DNA of 64,000 nt from Mycobacterium sp. Marseille-P9652 (GTDB taxonomy: Bacteria; Actinomycetota; Actinomycetes; Mycobacteriales; Mycobacteriaceae): the NCBI RefSeq assembly GCF_902652685.1, contig NZ_CACRUY010000014.1:1-64000 (forward strand), in the 5' to 3' direction. Each line of letters starts with the position of its first letter. The stretch's first letter is position 1. Positions 54,273 to 63,276 of the stretch are shown in pieces. The notes beneath the pieces were generated by a model that searched no databases, had not been told where the DNA came from, and saw only the letters and a program-made list of their open reading frames with translations. Made by a program: the position numbers and the translations under genes.

Positions 54273-56030
54273 ATGACTTACCTAGCAACCGAACCGCAGC
54301 TCTTGGCCGCTGCGGCCGCCGATGTCGACGGAATCGGCTCGGCCCTCAGCGCGGCGAATGCGGCTGCGGCAGGACCGACTTCCGGGTTGCTGGCCCCCGC
54401 GGCCGACGAGATATCGGCGACCGTCGCCGAACTGTTCGGGACGTACGGCCAGGAGTACCGCGCGCTCGTAGAGCAGGCGACGGTGTTCAACAACGAATTC
54501 AGCCGGCTCCTGGCTACCGCCGGTGGCGCCTACGCGGCAGTGGAGACGGCGGCGTCCAACGCGCTCGGCACGCTCGGGGCGGACGCGCAGTCGCTGGTCG
54601 GCGGAGCGCCCGCGGCCCCGGGTGGCACACCGTTCGTGGATCCACCGAATCCCCTGACGCCGCCCACCGTTGCGCTGGTCATGGGCGGCAGCGGCAACCC
54701 GATACCCAACACGACGTTCGTCAACGGCGTCCTCAAGTGGGCAACGCTGACCGGTTATTCGTGGAACACCGCCCAGGCCATCTTCACGCCCGAGAACCTG
54801 TATCCCCTCACCGGCTCCAAGAGCCTGCCGCTCAACATATCGGTGAACGAGGGCGTCCAGATCCTGGACGCCTCCATCAAACAGAGTCTCGCAGGCGGGA
54901 ACAGCGTTCTCGTGCAAGGGTATTCGCAGAGTTCCATCATCTCCTCGCTCGAGATGCGGAACCTGATGAACCCGGCCCTCAACCCCAACCCGCCGAGTTC
55001 TACCCAGCTCGCGTTCAACCTGCTGGGCGACCCGATGAACCCCAACGGCGGCCTGCTGGCGCGGTTCCCCGGCCTCTCCCTGCCAAGCATCGGCCTCGAG
55101 TTCTACGGCGCCACACCGCCGGATGCGCCCTGGCACACTGCCATCTATTCGCTCGAGTATGACGGGTTCGCCGACTTCCCGCGCTATCCGATCGACGTGC
55201 TGTCGGACCTCAACGCCGTCGCGGGAATCCTGTATGTGCATCCCAACTACCCGCACCTGGATCCGGCCACGCTGCCGCCCGGCGACATCGTGACGCTGCC
55301 CGTCGAATCGACGTACACCGGCAACACCACCTATTACATGGTGCACACCCAGAACCTCCCGTTGTTGGAGCCCTTCCGCTCCATCCCGGTCATCGGCAAC
55401 CCGCTCGCAGACCTGCTCCAACCGGACATGCGGGCGCTGGTCAACGTCGGCTACGGCGACCCCAACTACGGCTACTCGACCTCACCCGCCAACGTGCCGA
55501 CGCCGTTCGGGCTGATCCCACCGGTAAGTCCCGGAGTTCTCGGGGCCGACCTGGTGACGGGCGCCCAACAGGGAATCACCGCTGCCACAGGGGACCTCGT
55601 GGCCGAGGGGCTCTCGTTCCCGCCGTCCGTTTCGTTGTCCGGCATGACCAATCCGCTGACGTCGCTCACCCTGTCCTCGCCGGGCGCGCTGCTGTCGCCG
55701 CCGTCGATCGGGGGCTACGCCCAGACGCTGCAGCACGCGATCACCAACATTCCCAACGCGGTGAGCAGCGCCGTGTCCGATGCGTTCTCGATCGTCCAGC
55801 CCACGGTCGACATCGCGAACGCCGCCATCATCTCCATCCCGGCCTACGACGCCAGCCTCTTCGCGCAGGGGATCGGGCAGGCGTTGGGCGGCGATCCGGT
55901 CGGGCTCATTCGTGCGGTCGGCGACCCGCTCGCGGCGAGTGCCGGACTGTTCAGTGTCGCGGGCGGTGTCGAAGGGCTGGTGGTCATTCTGACCACCGTG
56001 AACGTCCTCAAGGACATCGCCAGCATCTGA
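54273..56030 (+). CDS. PE-PPE domain serine hydrolase, first of a tandem of three (PE2/PE1-like)
   Basis: A 585-residue PE protein. The PE domain has Pro-Gln instead of Pro-Glu (TEPQLL) and the secretion tag YAAVE. The PE-PPE hydrolase domain has GYSQS. Compared with the two copies before pntB, it carries an extra C-terminal region of roughly 120 residues (TVDIANAAIISIPAYDASLFAQG motif). ATG at 54273 follows CGGAAGGG. It may release lipids at the cell surface through an ESX secretion system; substrate unknown. Confidence 0.88.
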   Translation: MTYLATEPQLLAAAAADVDGIGSALSAANAAAAGPTSGLLAPAADEISATVAELFGTYGQEYRALVEQATVFNNEFSRLLATAGGAYAAVETAASNALGTLGADAQSLVGGAPAAPGGTPFVDPPNPLTPPTVALVMGGSGNPIPNTTFVNGVLKWATLTGYSWNTAQAIFTPENLYPLTGSKSLPLNISVNEGVQILDASIKQSLAGGNSVLVQGYSQSSIISSLEMRNLMNPALNPNPPSSTQLAFNLLGDPMNPNGGLLARFPGLSLPSIGLEFYGATPPDAPWHTAIYSLEYDGFADFPRYPIDVLSDLNAVAGILYVHPNYPHLDPATLPPGDIVTLPVESTYTGNTTYYMVHTQNLPLLEPFRSIPVIGNPLADLLQPDMRALVNVGYGDPNYGYSTSPANVPTPFGLIPPVSPGVLGADLVTGAQQGITAATGDLVAEGLSFPPSVSLSGMTNPLTSLTLSSPGALLSPPSIGGYAQTLQHAITNIPNAVSSAVSDAFSIVQPTVDIANAAIISIPAYDASLFAQGIGQALGGDPVGLIRAVGDPLAASAGLFSVAGGVEGLVVILTTVNVLKDIASI

Positions 56031-56190
56031 CGCCCGACTCCGGCCCGGAACCCGGCGGGAAAACAACGTAAACGCCAGACGAACCGACGTGATCGCTTTA
56101 GGCTTGCTGCTGTCGGCTCCGCGATGACAGGGGGGCATCGGGGCCGTCGGCACCGCTGCAACAACCTTTTTCGCTGAGAAGGGAAAGCCG

Positions 56191-57909
56191 ATGACCAGCC
56201 TGATCACTCAGCCCCAACTCCTGGCGTCGGCGGCGGCCGAGGTGTCATCGATCAACTCGACGCTCAACGAAGCCACGGCGGCCGCCGCCGGCCCCACCAC
56301 CAGCGTGATGGCGGCGGCCCAGGACGAGATCTCGGCGATCACCGCGCAGCTTTTCGGTGCGTACGGTCAGGAATACCAGGCGCTGCTCGCCCAAGCCTCC
56401 GCGTTCCACGGCCAGTTCGTGGCTGCGCTGGCCTCGGCCGGAAACGCCTACGCGCAAACCGAAGCCGACATCGCGGCCGCGCTGGGTCTCGGCGGCGCTC
56501 CGGCCCCGGTGTTCGGCGCGGCACCCCCGGATCCCAACGTTCCGGTTCTGGCCAACCTGATCATGACCGGCAGTGGCACCGCCACACCGTCACCCACCTA
56601 CCTCAACAACGTCGCGAGCCGCTACCTTTCCGGTCTCTACGGAGGCAACAACTACATCGGCGCCCTGCAGGCCGTGTCGACGGCCGAGGGCTTGTACCCC
56701 TACACCGGCGTCAAAGATCTGACGCTCGACATATCCCTGGCCCGCGGCGTCACCGAGCTGAACAACGCGATCACCGCGGTCCTCGGCCCGGCGCCCACCG
56801 GCAATGTCGTTTCCGTTCTGGGCTACTCGCAGAGCTCGATCATCGCGTCACTGGAGATGCCCAAGCTCATCGCCGAGGGCTACAACTCATCGAATGTCTA
56901 CTTCACCCTGCTCGGTGACCCGGCGAACCCCAACGGCGGCCTGATCGCGCGATTCCCCGGCCTGACGCTGCCGAGCCTCGGCCTCACCTTCGGCACGTCG
57001 ACCCCGAGCAACCTCTTCCACACCGACATCTACACCCTGGAATACGACGGTTTCGCCGACTTCCCGCGCTACCCGATCAACTTCCTCTCCGACCTCAACG
57101 CGCTGGCGGGCATCGTCTTCATCCATGGCTCGTACCCCACGCTGACGAGCGCACAGCTCGGGGCGTCTTACCTGCTGCCGGGATCGGAATCGCTGGGGAC
57201 TCCCGGCAGCATGACCGACTACCACCTCATCCCCACCCAGAACCTGCCGCTGCTGACGCCGCTGCGGGCCCTCCCGATCATCGGCGACCCGCTGGCGGAC
57301 CTGATCCAGCCGGACCTCAGGGCGATCGTGAACTGGGGCTACGGCGACCCGAACTACGGCTACTCGACCAGTCCGTCCAATGTTCAGACCCCGTTCGGGT
57401 TCCTGCCGCCGCTGAGCGCGACCACGGCTCTGGGTCCGCTACTGGTCACCGGCACCCAGCAGGGCGTCAGCGCCTTCACAAAGGACCTGGCGAACATCCT
57501 CCCGTCCGCGCAGGCGACCGGCAACGCCGCGCTCAGCGCGCTGACCGCGCCGTCCGCGTCCATACCGGCGAACCTGCCCGACCTCATCGCCGCCATCCAG
57601 AACGCGAACAACAACATCGTCGGCACGTTCACGAGCGACGTCTCGACCGCCTATGCGACGCTGCTGCCCACCGCGGACATCGCTACGGCCGTGGCGATTT
57701 CGGTTCCGTCCTACGACGTGAACCTGTTCCTGGACGGTATCTCCGAGGCGATCACCGTCGACCCGGTGCAGGGGCTCCTCGATGCGTTCGGCCGTCCGAT
57801 CGCCGCCGACGTCGGACTGGTGACGCTGGCGGGAGGCTTCGAAGCCCTCAACTTCGTCAATGCCGGCAGGACGATCTTGACCGGAGTGCCGGCCCCCGGC
57901 CCCAACTGA
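56191..57909 (+). CDS. PE-PPE domain serine hydrolase, second of a tandem of three
   Basis: A 572-residue paralogue. PE domain with Pro-Gln (TQPQLL) and the tag YAQTE; hydrolase nucleophile in GYSQS; the shared C-terminal region contains DVSTAYATLLPTADIATAVAI, which is nearly identical in the next gene. The ATG at 56191 follows GAAGGGAAAG. The 160-base gap before it contains GC-rich inverted repeats but no gene. Confidence 0.88.
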   Translation: MTSLITQPQLLASAAAEVSSINSTLNEATAAAAGPTTSVMAAAQDEISAITAQLFGAYGQEYQALLAQASAFHGQFVAALASAGNAYAQTEADIAAALGLGGAPAPVFGAAPPDPNVPVLANLIMTGSGTATPSPTYLNNVASRYLSGLYGGNNYIGALQAVSTAEGLYPYTGVKDLTLDISLARGVTELNNAITAVLGPAPTGNVVSVLGYSQSSIIASLEMPKLIAEGYNSSNVYFTLLGDPANPNGGLIARFPGLTLPSLGLTFGTSTPSNLFHTDIYTLEYDGFADFPRYPINFLSDLNALAGIVFIHGSYPTLTSAQLGASYLLPGSESLGTPGSMTDYHLIPTQNLPLLTPLRALPIIGDPLADLIQPDLRAIVNWGYGDPNYGYSTSPSNVQTPFGFLPPLSATTALGPLLVTGTQQGVSAFTKDLANILPSAQATGNAALSALTAPSASIPANLPDLIAAIQNANNNIVGTFTSDVSTAYATLLPTADIATAVAISVPSYDVNLFLDGISEAITVDPVQGLLDAFGRPIAADVGLVTLAGGFEALNFVNAGRTILTGVPAPGPN

Positions 57910-57976
57910 TTCGCCAGGCGCCGCGAATGACGCTGTGCTAGTTGCCTGTCGGCGATCGAAGCACCCTCGAACGCCC

Positions 57977-58012
57977 GCGCGCTAAATGCGCGCAACTGCC
58001 GGACAAACCGGC
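57977..58012 (+). terminator. Twin hairpins between two PE-PPE genes
   Basis: GCGCGC-TAAAT-GCGCGC (57977-57993) and GCCGG-ACAAA-CCGGC (57998-58012) are perfect stems 4 bases apart. Neither has a U-tract. They may end the upstream transcript or structure the leader of the next gene. Confidence 0.4.
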
Positions 58013-58075
58013 GCGATCCCTCTACGCTGACGAAGTGCCGAGGTGGCCAATCGCCAGGCGAGAGGATCTGCGCCG

Positions 58076-59773
58076 ATGAGTTACGTTCTCGCTCAACCAT
58101 CCACGATGACGGCGGCCGCCGCGGACATGGCGGCGATCGGCTCGACGATCAGCGAGGCCAACGCCACCGCCGCGGGCGCTACCACGGGGGTCGTGGCCGC
58201 GGCCGCCGACGAGGTGTCGGCCGCCACGGCAGCGCTGTTCGATGCCTACGCTCGGGATTACCAGGCGCTCATCACGCAGGCCGGCGCCTTCCACGACCAG
58301 TTCGCCGCCGCCCTGGCGGCCGCGTCGGGAGCCTACGTGGAAGCCGAAGCGGCGGCGTCCAATTCGCTGCGGTCACTCGCCGCACCCGCCGCCGGCGTGC
58401 CCGCGCTCAACGCCGCCGCGACAAACGTCGACGCGGGGCTGATCCTGGGCGCCAGCGGCGTGCCGATACCCAACGCGCAGTACATCGCCGCGGCCTACGC
58501 CAAGTACATTTCGCCCTATTTCACCACCAACAACCTGCAATCGGTGTTCACCCCCGAGGGGCTGTATCCGATCACCGGCATCAAGGACCTGACCCTCAAC
58601 ATCTCGGTCGACCGCGGCCTCACGATCCTGCAGAACGAGATCCTCGGCCAAGCCGCCATCGGAAAGCCGTTCACCGTGTTCGGCTACTCGCAGGGCGCCA
58701 TCCTGGCCGCCCTGGAACTGCCGAAGCTCGCCGGCCTGGGGCTGCACCCGGGCGACGTGAGCTTCGTGCTCGTCGGCAACGAGATGACCCCGAACGGGGG
58801 CATGCTCGCCCGCTTCCCGGGACTGAACATTCCGAGCCTCGGCCTGCCGTTCTACGGCGGGATGGATGCGAACACGGGGTTCACGGTCATCAACAACACG
58901 CTGGAGTACGACGGCTTCGCCGACTTCCCGCAATACCCCATCGACTTTCTCTCCGACCTCAATGCGGTCATGGGCATCGTGTACGTGCACGGCACGTACC
59001 TGAGCATCCCGCAGTCGCAACTCGCTCTGGCCTTCGACCTGCCGACGTCCCCCGGTTACAACGGCGGCACCACCTACCGCATGATCCCCAGCCCGCACTT
59101 GCCCCTCGTCGAGCCGCTGCGCTCCATTCCCTACATTGGGAACCCGCTCGCCGAGCTGCTCCAACCCGATCTCCGATACCTCGTCAACTGGGGCTACGGA
59201 GACCCGGCTTACGGCTGGTCCACCGGCCCTGCGGACGTGACGACCCCGTTCGGCGTGTTCCCGCCGCTCAGCGCGACGACGTCGCTGCCCGGCTACCTGG
59301 TCAGCGGAACCCAGGAGGGTGTCGCCAACGCGCTCAACGCTTTACAGGCCGAGGGCCCGCCGCAGTTCTCGCTGCCCGACCTCGGCGGCGGTGGGCAGTC
59401 CCCGTTGCCGTCGCCGGGCACGCTGCTGTCCCCGGCGTCGCTCAACGGGTTCATCAAGGGCCTCGAGTCGGCCAACACGAACGTCGTCGGCGCCTTCACG
59501 GCGGACGTGTCGACGGCCTACGCGACGCTGCTGCCGACCGCCGACATCGCGACCGCGCTGGCCGTCACCCTGCCGTCCTACGACGTCAACCTCTTCCTGA
59601 GCGGAATCTCGCAGGCCCTCAACGGTGACCCCGTCGGGGGCATCGTCAACGCGATCGGAGGGCCGATCGTCGCCGACATCGGCTTAGGGACCGTCTCGGG
59701 CGGTGTCGAATTCCTCATCGGAGTGAGCGCGCTGCAGACCATCCTCCTCGGCACACCGCACCCGGCGCCCTAG
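58076..59773 (+). CDS. PE-PPE domain serine hydrolase, third of a tandem of three
   Basis: A 565-residue paralogue. The PE domain reads AQPST at the Pro-Glu site; the tag is YVEAE. The nucleophile motif is the canonical GYSQG, unlike GYSQS in the other four. The C-terminal region matches the previous gene closely (DVSTAYATLLPTADIATALAV), which points to a fairly recent duplication. The ATG at 58076 follows AGAGGA. Its stop overlaps that of the convergent quinone oxidoreductase. Confidence 0.88.
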   Translation: MSYVLAQPSTMTAAAADMAAIGSTISEANATAAGATTGVVAAAADEVSAATAALFDAYARDYQALITQAGAFHDQFAAALAAASGAYVEAEAAASNSLRSLAAPAAGVPALNAAATNVDAGLILGASGVPIPNAQYIAAAYAKYISPYFTTNNLQSVFTPEGLYPITGIKDLTLNISVDRGLTILQNEILGQAAIGKPFTVFGYSQGAILAALELPKLAGLGLHPGDVSFVLVGNEMTPNGGMLARFPGLNIPSLGLPFYGGMDANTGFTVINNTLEYDGFADFPQYPIDFLSDLNAVMGIVYVHGTYLSIPQSQLALAFDLPTSPGYNGGTTYRMIPSPHLPLVEPLRSIPYIGNPLAELLQPDLRYLVNWGYGDPAYGWSTGPADVTTPFGVFPPLSATTSLPGYLVSGTQEGVANALNALQAEGPPQFSLPDLGGGGQSPLPSPGTLLSPASLNGFIKGLESANTNVVGAFTADVSTAYATLLPTADIATALAVTLPSYDVNLFLSGISQALNGDPVGGIVNAIGGPIVADIGLGTVSGGVEFLIGVSALQTILLGTPHPAP

Positions 59774-60738
59774 GGTTCGAGCACGACCTTGCCCAGCACG
59801 CCGCCGTCGGCCAGGCTCTGCAGCGCGGCCTGCGCCTCGGACAGCGGATACCGTTGCGGCGGAGGGGGTTTGAGGCCCAGCGAAACTAACTGGCTGAGTC
59901 CCCACGAGAACAGGGCCGCCGAGCCGGGGACCTTGTTGAGGTATTCGCCCCACGCCACCCCGACCACGCTGACGTTGCGCAGCAACAGCCGATTGACCTT
60001 GACGGTCGGGATGCTGCCCGCCGCGAAGCCGATCACCAGGAGCTTGCCGTCGATGGCCAGCACCCGGATCGCGTCGTCGAACGCGGGGCCGCCGATGGGG
60101 TCGACGACGATGTCCACGCCCCGCCCGCGGGTGTATTCGCGCACCTGCGCGGCCCAGTCCTCGGAGAGCGGCACCACGAGGTCGGCCCCGACGGACGACA
60201 CGAAGTCGGCCGCCGCCTCGCGGTGCACCACGCCGATCACCTTGCGGGCGCCCATCGCCTTGGCGACCTGAATCGCCGCGGTCCCGACCCCGCCGGCGGA
60301 CCCGAGCACCAGCACGGTGTCGCCCGGACGCATGGCGGCGCGGCGGGCCAGGGCGAAGTACATGGTGTTGTAGTTGACCAACAGCGACACCGCTTCGGCG
60401 TCGTCGAGTTCGGCCGGACTGCGGATCACGTTCGGCACCGGGACCGCGACTCGCTCGGCATAAGCGCCGAGGATTCCGAACGCCGAAACGCGTTCTCCTT
60501 CACGGAATCCCGAGCCGGGCGGCGCGGAAACCACCACACCGGCGGCCTCCATTCCGGGGACGAACGGGGGCGGCAGCTTCAGCTGGTACTCGCCCTTGGC
60601 CAGGAGCAGGTCCGGAAAGCAGACGCCCGCCGCGTAAACCTCGATGACGACGCTGTCACCATCGCCGGTGACCTCGTCGATGTCGGTGTACACGACGCCG
60701 GAAGGGCCGGACAACTGTTGAACCACACAGGCTTTCAT
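59770..60738 (-). CDS. NADPH:quinone oxidoreductase (zinc-free MDR), Rv0149-like
   Basis: A 322-residue medium-chain reductase of the quinone oxidoreductase type. There are no zinc ligands; AGVCFPDLLLAKGEYQ and VLVLGSAGGVGTAAIQVAKAMGA (NADPH motif near residue 145) are diagnostic. It probably reduces quinones or enones. The ATG at 60738 lies 5 bases after the upstream SDR gene, so Rv0147-Rv0148-Rv0149-like genes form one operon. Confidence 0.9.
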   Translation of the reverse strand: MKACVVQQLSGPSGVVYTDIDEVTGDGDSVVIEVYAAGVCFPDLLLAKGEYQLKLPPPFVPGMEAAGVVVSAPPGSGFREGERVSAFGILGAYAERVAVPVPNVIRSPAELDDAEAVSLLVNYNTMYFALARRAAMRPGDTVLVLGSAGGVGTAAIQVAKAMGARKVIGVVHREAAADFVSSVGADLVVPLSEDWAAQVREYTRGRGVDIVVDPIGGPAFDDAIRVLAIDGKLLVIGFAAGSIPTVKVNRLLLRNVSVVGVAWGEYLNKVPGSAALFSWGLSQLVSLGLKPPPPQRYPLSEAQAALQSLADGGVLGKVVLEP

Positions 60739-60743
60739 CAGCT

Positions 60744-61604
60744 TTACAGCTTGAAGGCGGCCCTCTGGGCGTTGGACAGGTCGCTGATCACGCCCCAGTG
60801 CGAGGCGATTTCCTCGACCGTCGGCGGCTTGTCGAAGGTCTCGCCCTCATTCTGGAACAGCGCGGCGCGCTGCACCTTGCCGCCGCCGACGATGTAGATC
60901 GAGGCGCTGTCGGGGCATTCCTCGGTGCACAGGTAGGCCACCACGGGGGCGACGAACTCGGGCGTGAGCTTCTCGAGCACCTCCTTGGGCAGGATGTCCT
61001 CGGTCATCCGCGTCGCGGCGATTGGGGCCAGCGCGTTGGTGTGAATGTTGTACTTCGCCCCCTCCTGCGCCAGCGTGTTGATCAGGCCGACGAGGCCGAG
61101 CTTGGCCGCGCTGTAGTTGGCCTGGCCGAAGTTGCCGAACAGGCCACTGGTCGAGGTGGCGACGACCACGCGGCCGTAGCTCTGCTCCCGGAAGTGCGGC
61201 CACGCGGCGCGGATCACGTTGTAACCGCCGTACAGGTGCACCTTGAGCACCGCGTCCCAGTTCTCGAACGACATCTTGTGGAAGGTGCCGTCGCGCAGGA
61301 TGCCGGCGTTGCTCACCACACCGTGCACCGCGCCGAACTCGTCGAGCGCCGTCTTGATGATGTTCTCGGCGCCCTGCTGGTCGGCGACGCTGTCGTAGTT
61401 CGCGACCGCGCGGCCCCCGGCGTCCTTGATCTCGTTGACGACGTGGTCGGCCATGTTGTGGCCCGCTCCGGTGCCGTCGCGGGCGCCGCCGAGGTCGTTG
61501 ACGACGACGCTGGCGCCCTCGCGGGCAAGGGTCAGGGCGTATTCACGCCCGAGCCCTCCCCCGGCTCCGGTGACGACGATGACGCGATCCTGCACTCCGG
61601 GCAT
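60744..61604 (-). CDS. SDR, hydroxyacyl-CoA dehydrogenase-like (Rv0148-like)
   Basis: A 286-residue SDR related to the dehydrogenase part of peroxisomal multifunctional enzyme 2. Cofactor motif TGAGGGLG at 12-19, catalytic Ser151, Tyr164 and Lys168, and a C-terminal extension after residue 245. It may oxidise 3-hydroxyacyl-CoA. The ATG at 61604 follows AGAGGAAC; the length matches the 286 residues I remember for Rv0148. Confidence 0.9.
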   Translation of the reverse strand: MPGVQDRVIVVTGAGGGLGREYALTLAREGASVVVNDLGGARDGTGAGHNMADHVVNEIKDAGGRAVANYDSVADQQGAENIIKTALDEFGAVHGVVSNAGILRDGTFHKMSFENWDAVLKVHLYGGYNVIRAAWPHFREQSYGRVVVATSTSGLFGNFGQANYSAAKLGLVGLINTLAQEGAKYNIHTNALAPIAATRMTEDILPKEVLEKLTPEFVAPVVAYLCTEECPDSASIYIVGGGKVQRAALFQNEGETFDKPPTVEEIASHWGVISDLSNAQRAAFKL

Positions 61605-61675
61605 CAGGTTCCTCTCTGAAGTTGTGTGATTGCAGTCGAATGGGTTTCGGCGCTGACCGGCGGGTGCCGGGTCGA

Positions 61676-63109
61676 TCAGAACATCTTGCGCGCCATCTTG
61701 AACGCCATCTTGCTGTAGGGCGGGTAGATGAAGCTCGACATGTCCGGCCGGGTGGGCTTGGTGAGCACCGACTTGCGGTGGCTGAACTCCTCGAATCCGT
61801 ACTTGCCGTGGTAGGCGCCCATGCCGGACGGCCCGACCCCGCCGAACGGCAGCTTGGCCGTCGACACCTGGAATGCGATGTGGTTGATCAGCATGCCGCC
61901 GGCCGGCACCTCCCTGATCACCCGCTCGCGGGTCTCCCGCGCCTTCGTGAACAGGTACGCGGCCAACGGCTTTGCGCGCGAGTTGACGAATCGTATTGCC
62001 TCGTCGAGGGATTTGACCGTGATGACCGGGAGGATCGGCCCGAAGATCTCGTTCTGCATCAGCGGGCCGTCCGGGTCGGGATCGACGACCACCGCCGGCT
62101 GGATGCGCAGGCTCGACGGGTCGCAACGGCCGCCGACGGTGACCTTGCCGTCGCCGCCGGCGAGGTATCCGCTGATGCGGTCGAACTGGCGCCGGTTGAC
62201 GATGCGCACGCCGTCGGGCTTGTCCGACGTGAACTTGGTGACGGCCGCGTTGATCTTGTCCACCAGCTCGTCGCGGATCTTCGCGTCCGCGACCACGTAG
62301 TCGGGCGCCACGCAGGTCTGCCCGTTGTTGAGCAGCTTCATCCAGGCGATGCGCTTGGCGGCGACGTCGACGTCGGCGTCCGCGGCGACGATCACCGGGC
62401 TCTTGCCGCCGAGTTCGAGCGTGCAGGGCGTCAGGTGGGGCGCCGCCCCCTCGTAGACCTTGCGGCCGATCTCGGTGCCGCCGGTGAACATCACCCGGTC
62501 CAGGCCCTGGGCGATGAGCTCCTGGCTCACCGAGCCGTCACCCTCCACCACCGCGATCGCGTCGCTGTCGAGGTAGCGCGGCACCAGCTCGGCCATCAGG
62601 TGCGACGACGCCGCCGCGATCTCGGACGGCTTGAGGATGACCGCGTTGCCGGCGGCGATCGCCCCGACCGCCGGGCCCAGCGTCAGGTAGAACGGATAGT
62701 TCCAGGCGCCGATGATCAGCACGGTGCCGTACGGCTCGTACTCCACCCAGCCGCGGCCCGGGAGCTGCGGAACCTCCAGCAACTTGTACCGGCGGCGGGT
62801 CCACCGGCGCACGTGCTTGGCCGCGTACTTCGCCTCGCCCGCGGTGGTGGCGACGTCGGCGATGTAGGCCTCGAACGGGTTGCGGTCCAGGTCCTCGACG
62901 AGCGCGGCGGCGATCTTGTCCTCGTTCTCCTCCATCAGCTTCTGCAGCTGCAGCAGCTGCCGCTTTCGCCAGTCGAGGTCGCGGGTGCGCCCCGTCGCGA
63001 AGGTCTTGCGGAGGCGCGCCACCACACCGGGGATGTCGACCTGCTGGGCGGTCGGCACCCCATTGGTGGGGGATTCGGATGTCTTGGGCGCAACCGATTC
63101 GGTGGTCAT
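61676..63109 (-). CDS. Aldehyde dehydrogenase (fatty aldehyde type), Rv0147-like
   Basis: A 477-residue NAD(P)-dependent aldehyde dehydrogenase of the ALDH3 type. Catalytic Cys266 (GQTCVAP) and general base Glu232 (LELGGKSP) are present, along with IIGAWNYPFYLTLGP and FTGGTEIG. The C-terminus has a basic and aromatic end that suits membrane-near fatty aldehydes. Two adjacent ATGs exist; the second (63109) has AAGGA at 5 bases. First gene of a three-gene operon. Confidence 0.92.
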   Translation of the reverse strand: MTTESVAPKTSESPTNGVPTAQQVDIPGVVARLRKTFATGRTRDLDWRKRQLLQLQKLMEENEDKIAAALVEDLDRNPFEAYIADVATTAGEAKYAAKHVRRWTRRRYKLLEVPQLPGRGWVEYEPYGTVLIIGAWNYPFYLTLGPAVGAIAAGNAVILKPSEIAAASSHLMAELVPRYLDSDAIAVVEGDGSVSQELIAQGLDRVMFTGGTEIGRKVYEGAAPHLTPCTLELGGKSPVIVAADADVDVAAKRIAWMKLLNNGQTCVAPDYVVADAKIRDELVDKINAAVTKFTSDKPDGVRIVNRRQFDRISGYLAGGDGKVTVGGRCDPSSLRIQPAVVVDPDPDGPLMQNEIFGPILPVITVKSLDEAIRFVNSRAKPLAAYLFTKARETRERVIREVPAGGMLINHIAFQVSTAKLPFGGVGPSGMGAYHGKYGFEEFSHRKSVLTKPTRPDMSSFIYPPYSKMAFKMARKMF

Positions 63110-63276
63110 CATTGTCCTTCCCTGAACGGGCCGTCGCGAAGGCGCCCGCTGCTCGTCGCGCTGAACGCTCATTGGGTGATACCCGCGATCCTAACCATCC
63201 GGTTGGGAGAGCAGTAGGAAAGATCCGCCGGGAGGACGAGGCCGGCCGCGCGGGCGGGGAGAATCGGGCCTTTCTG

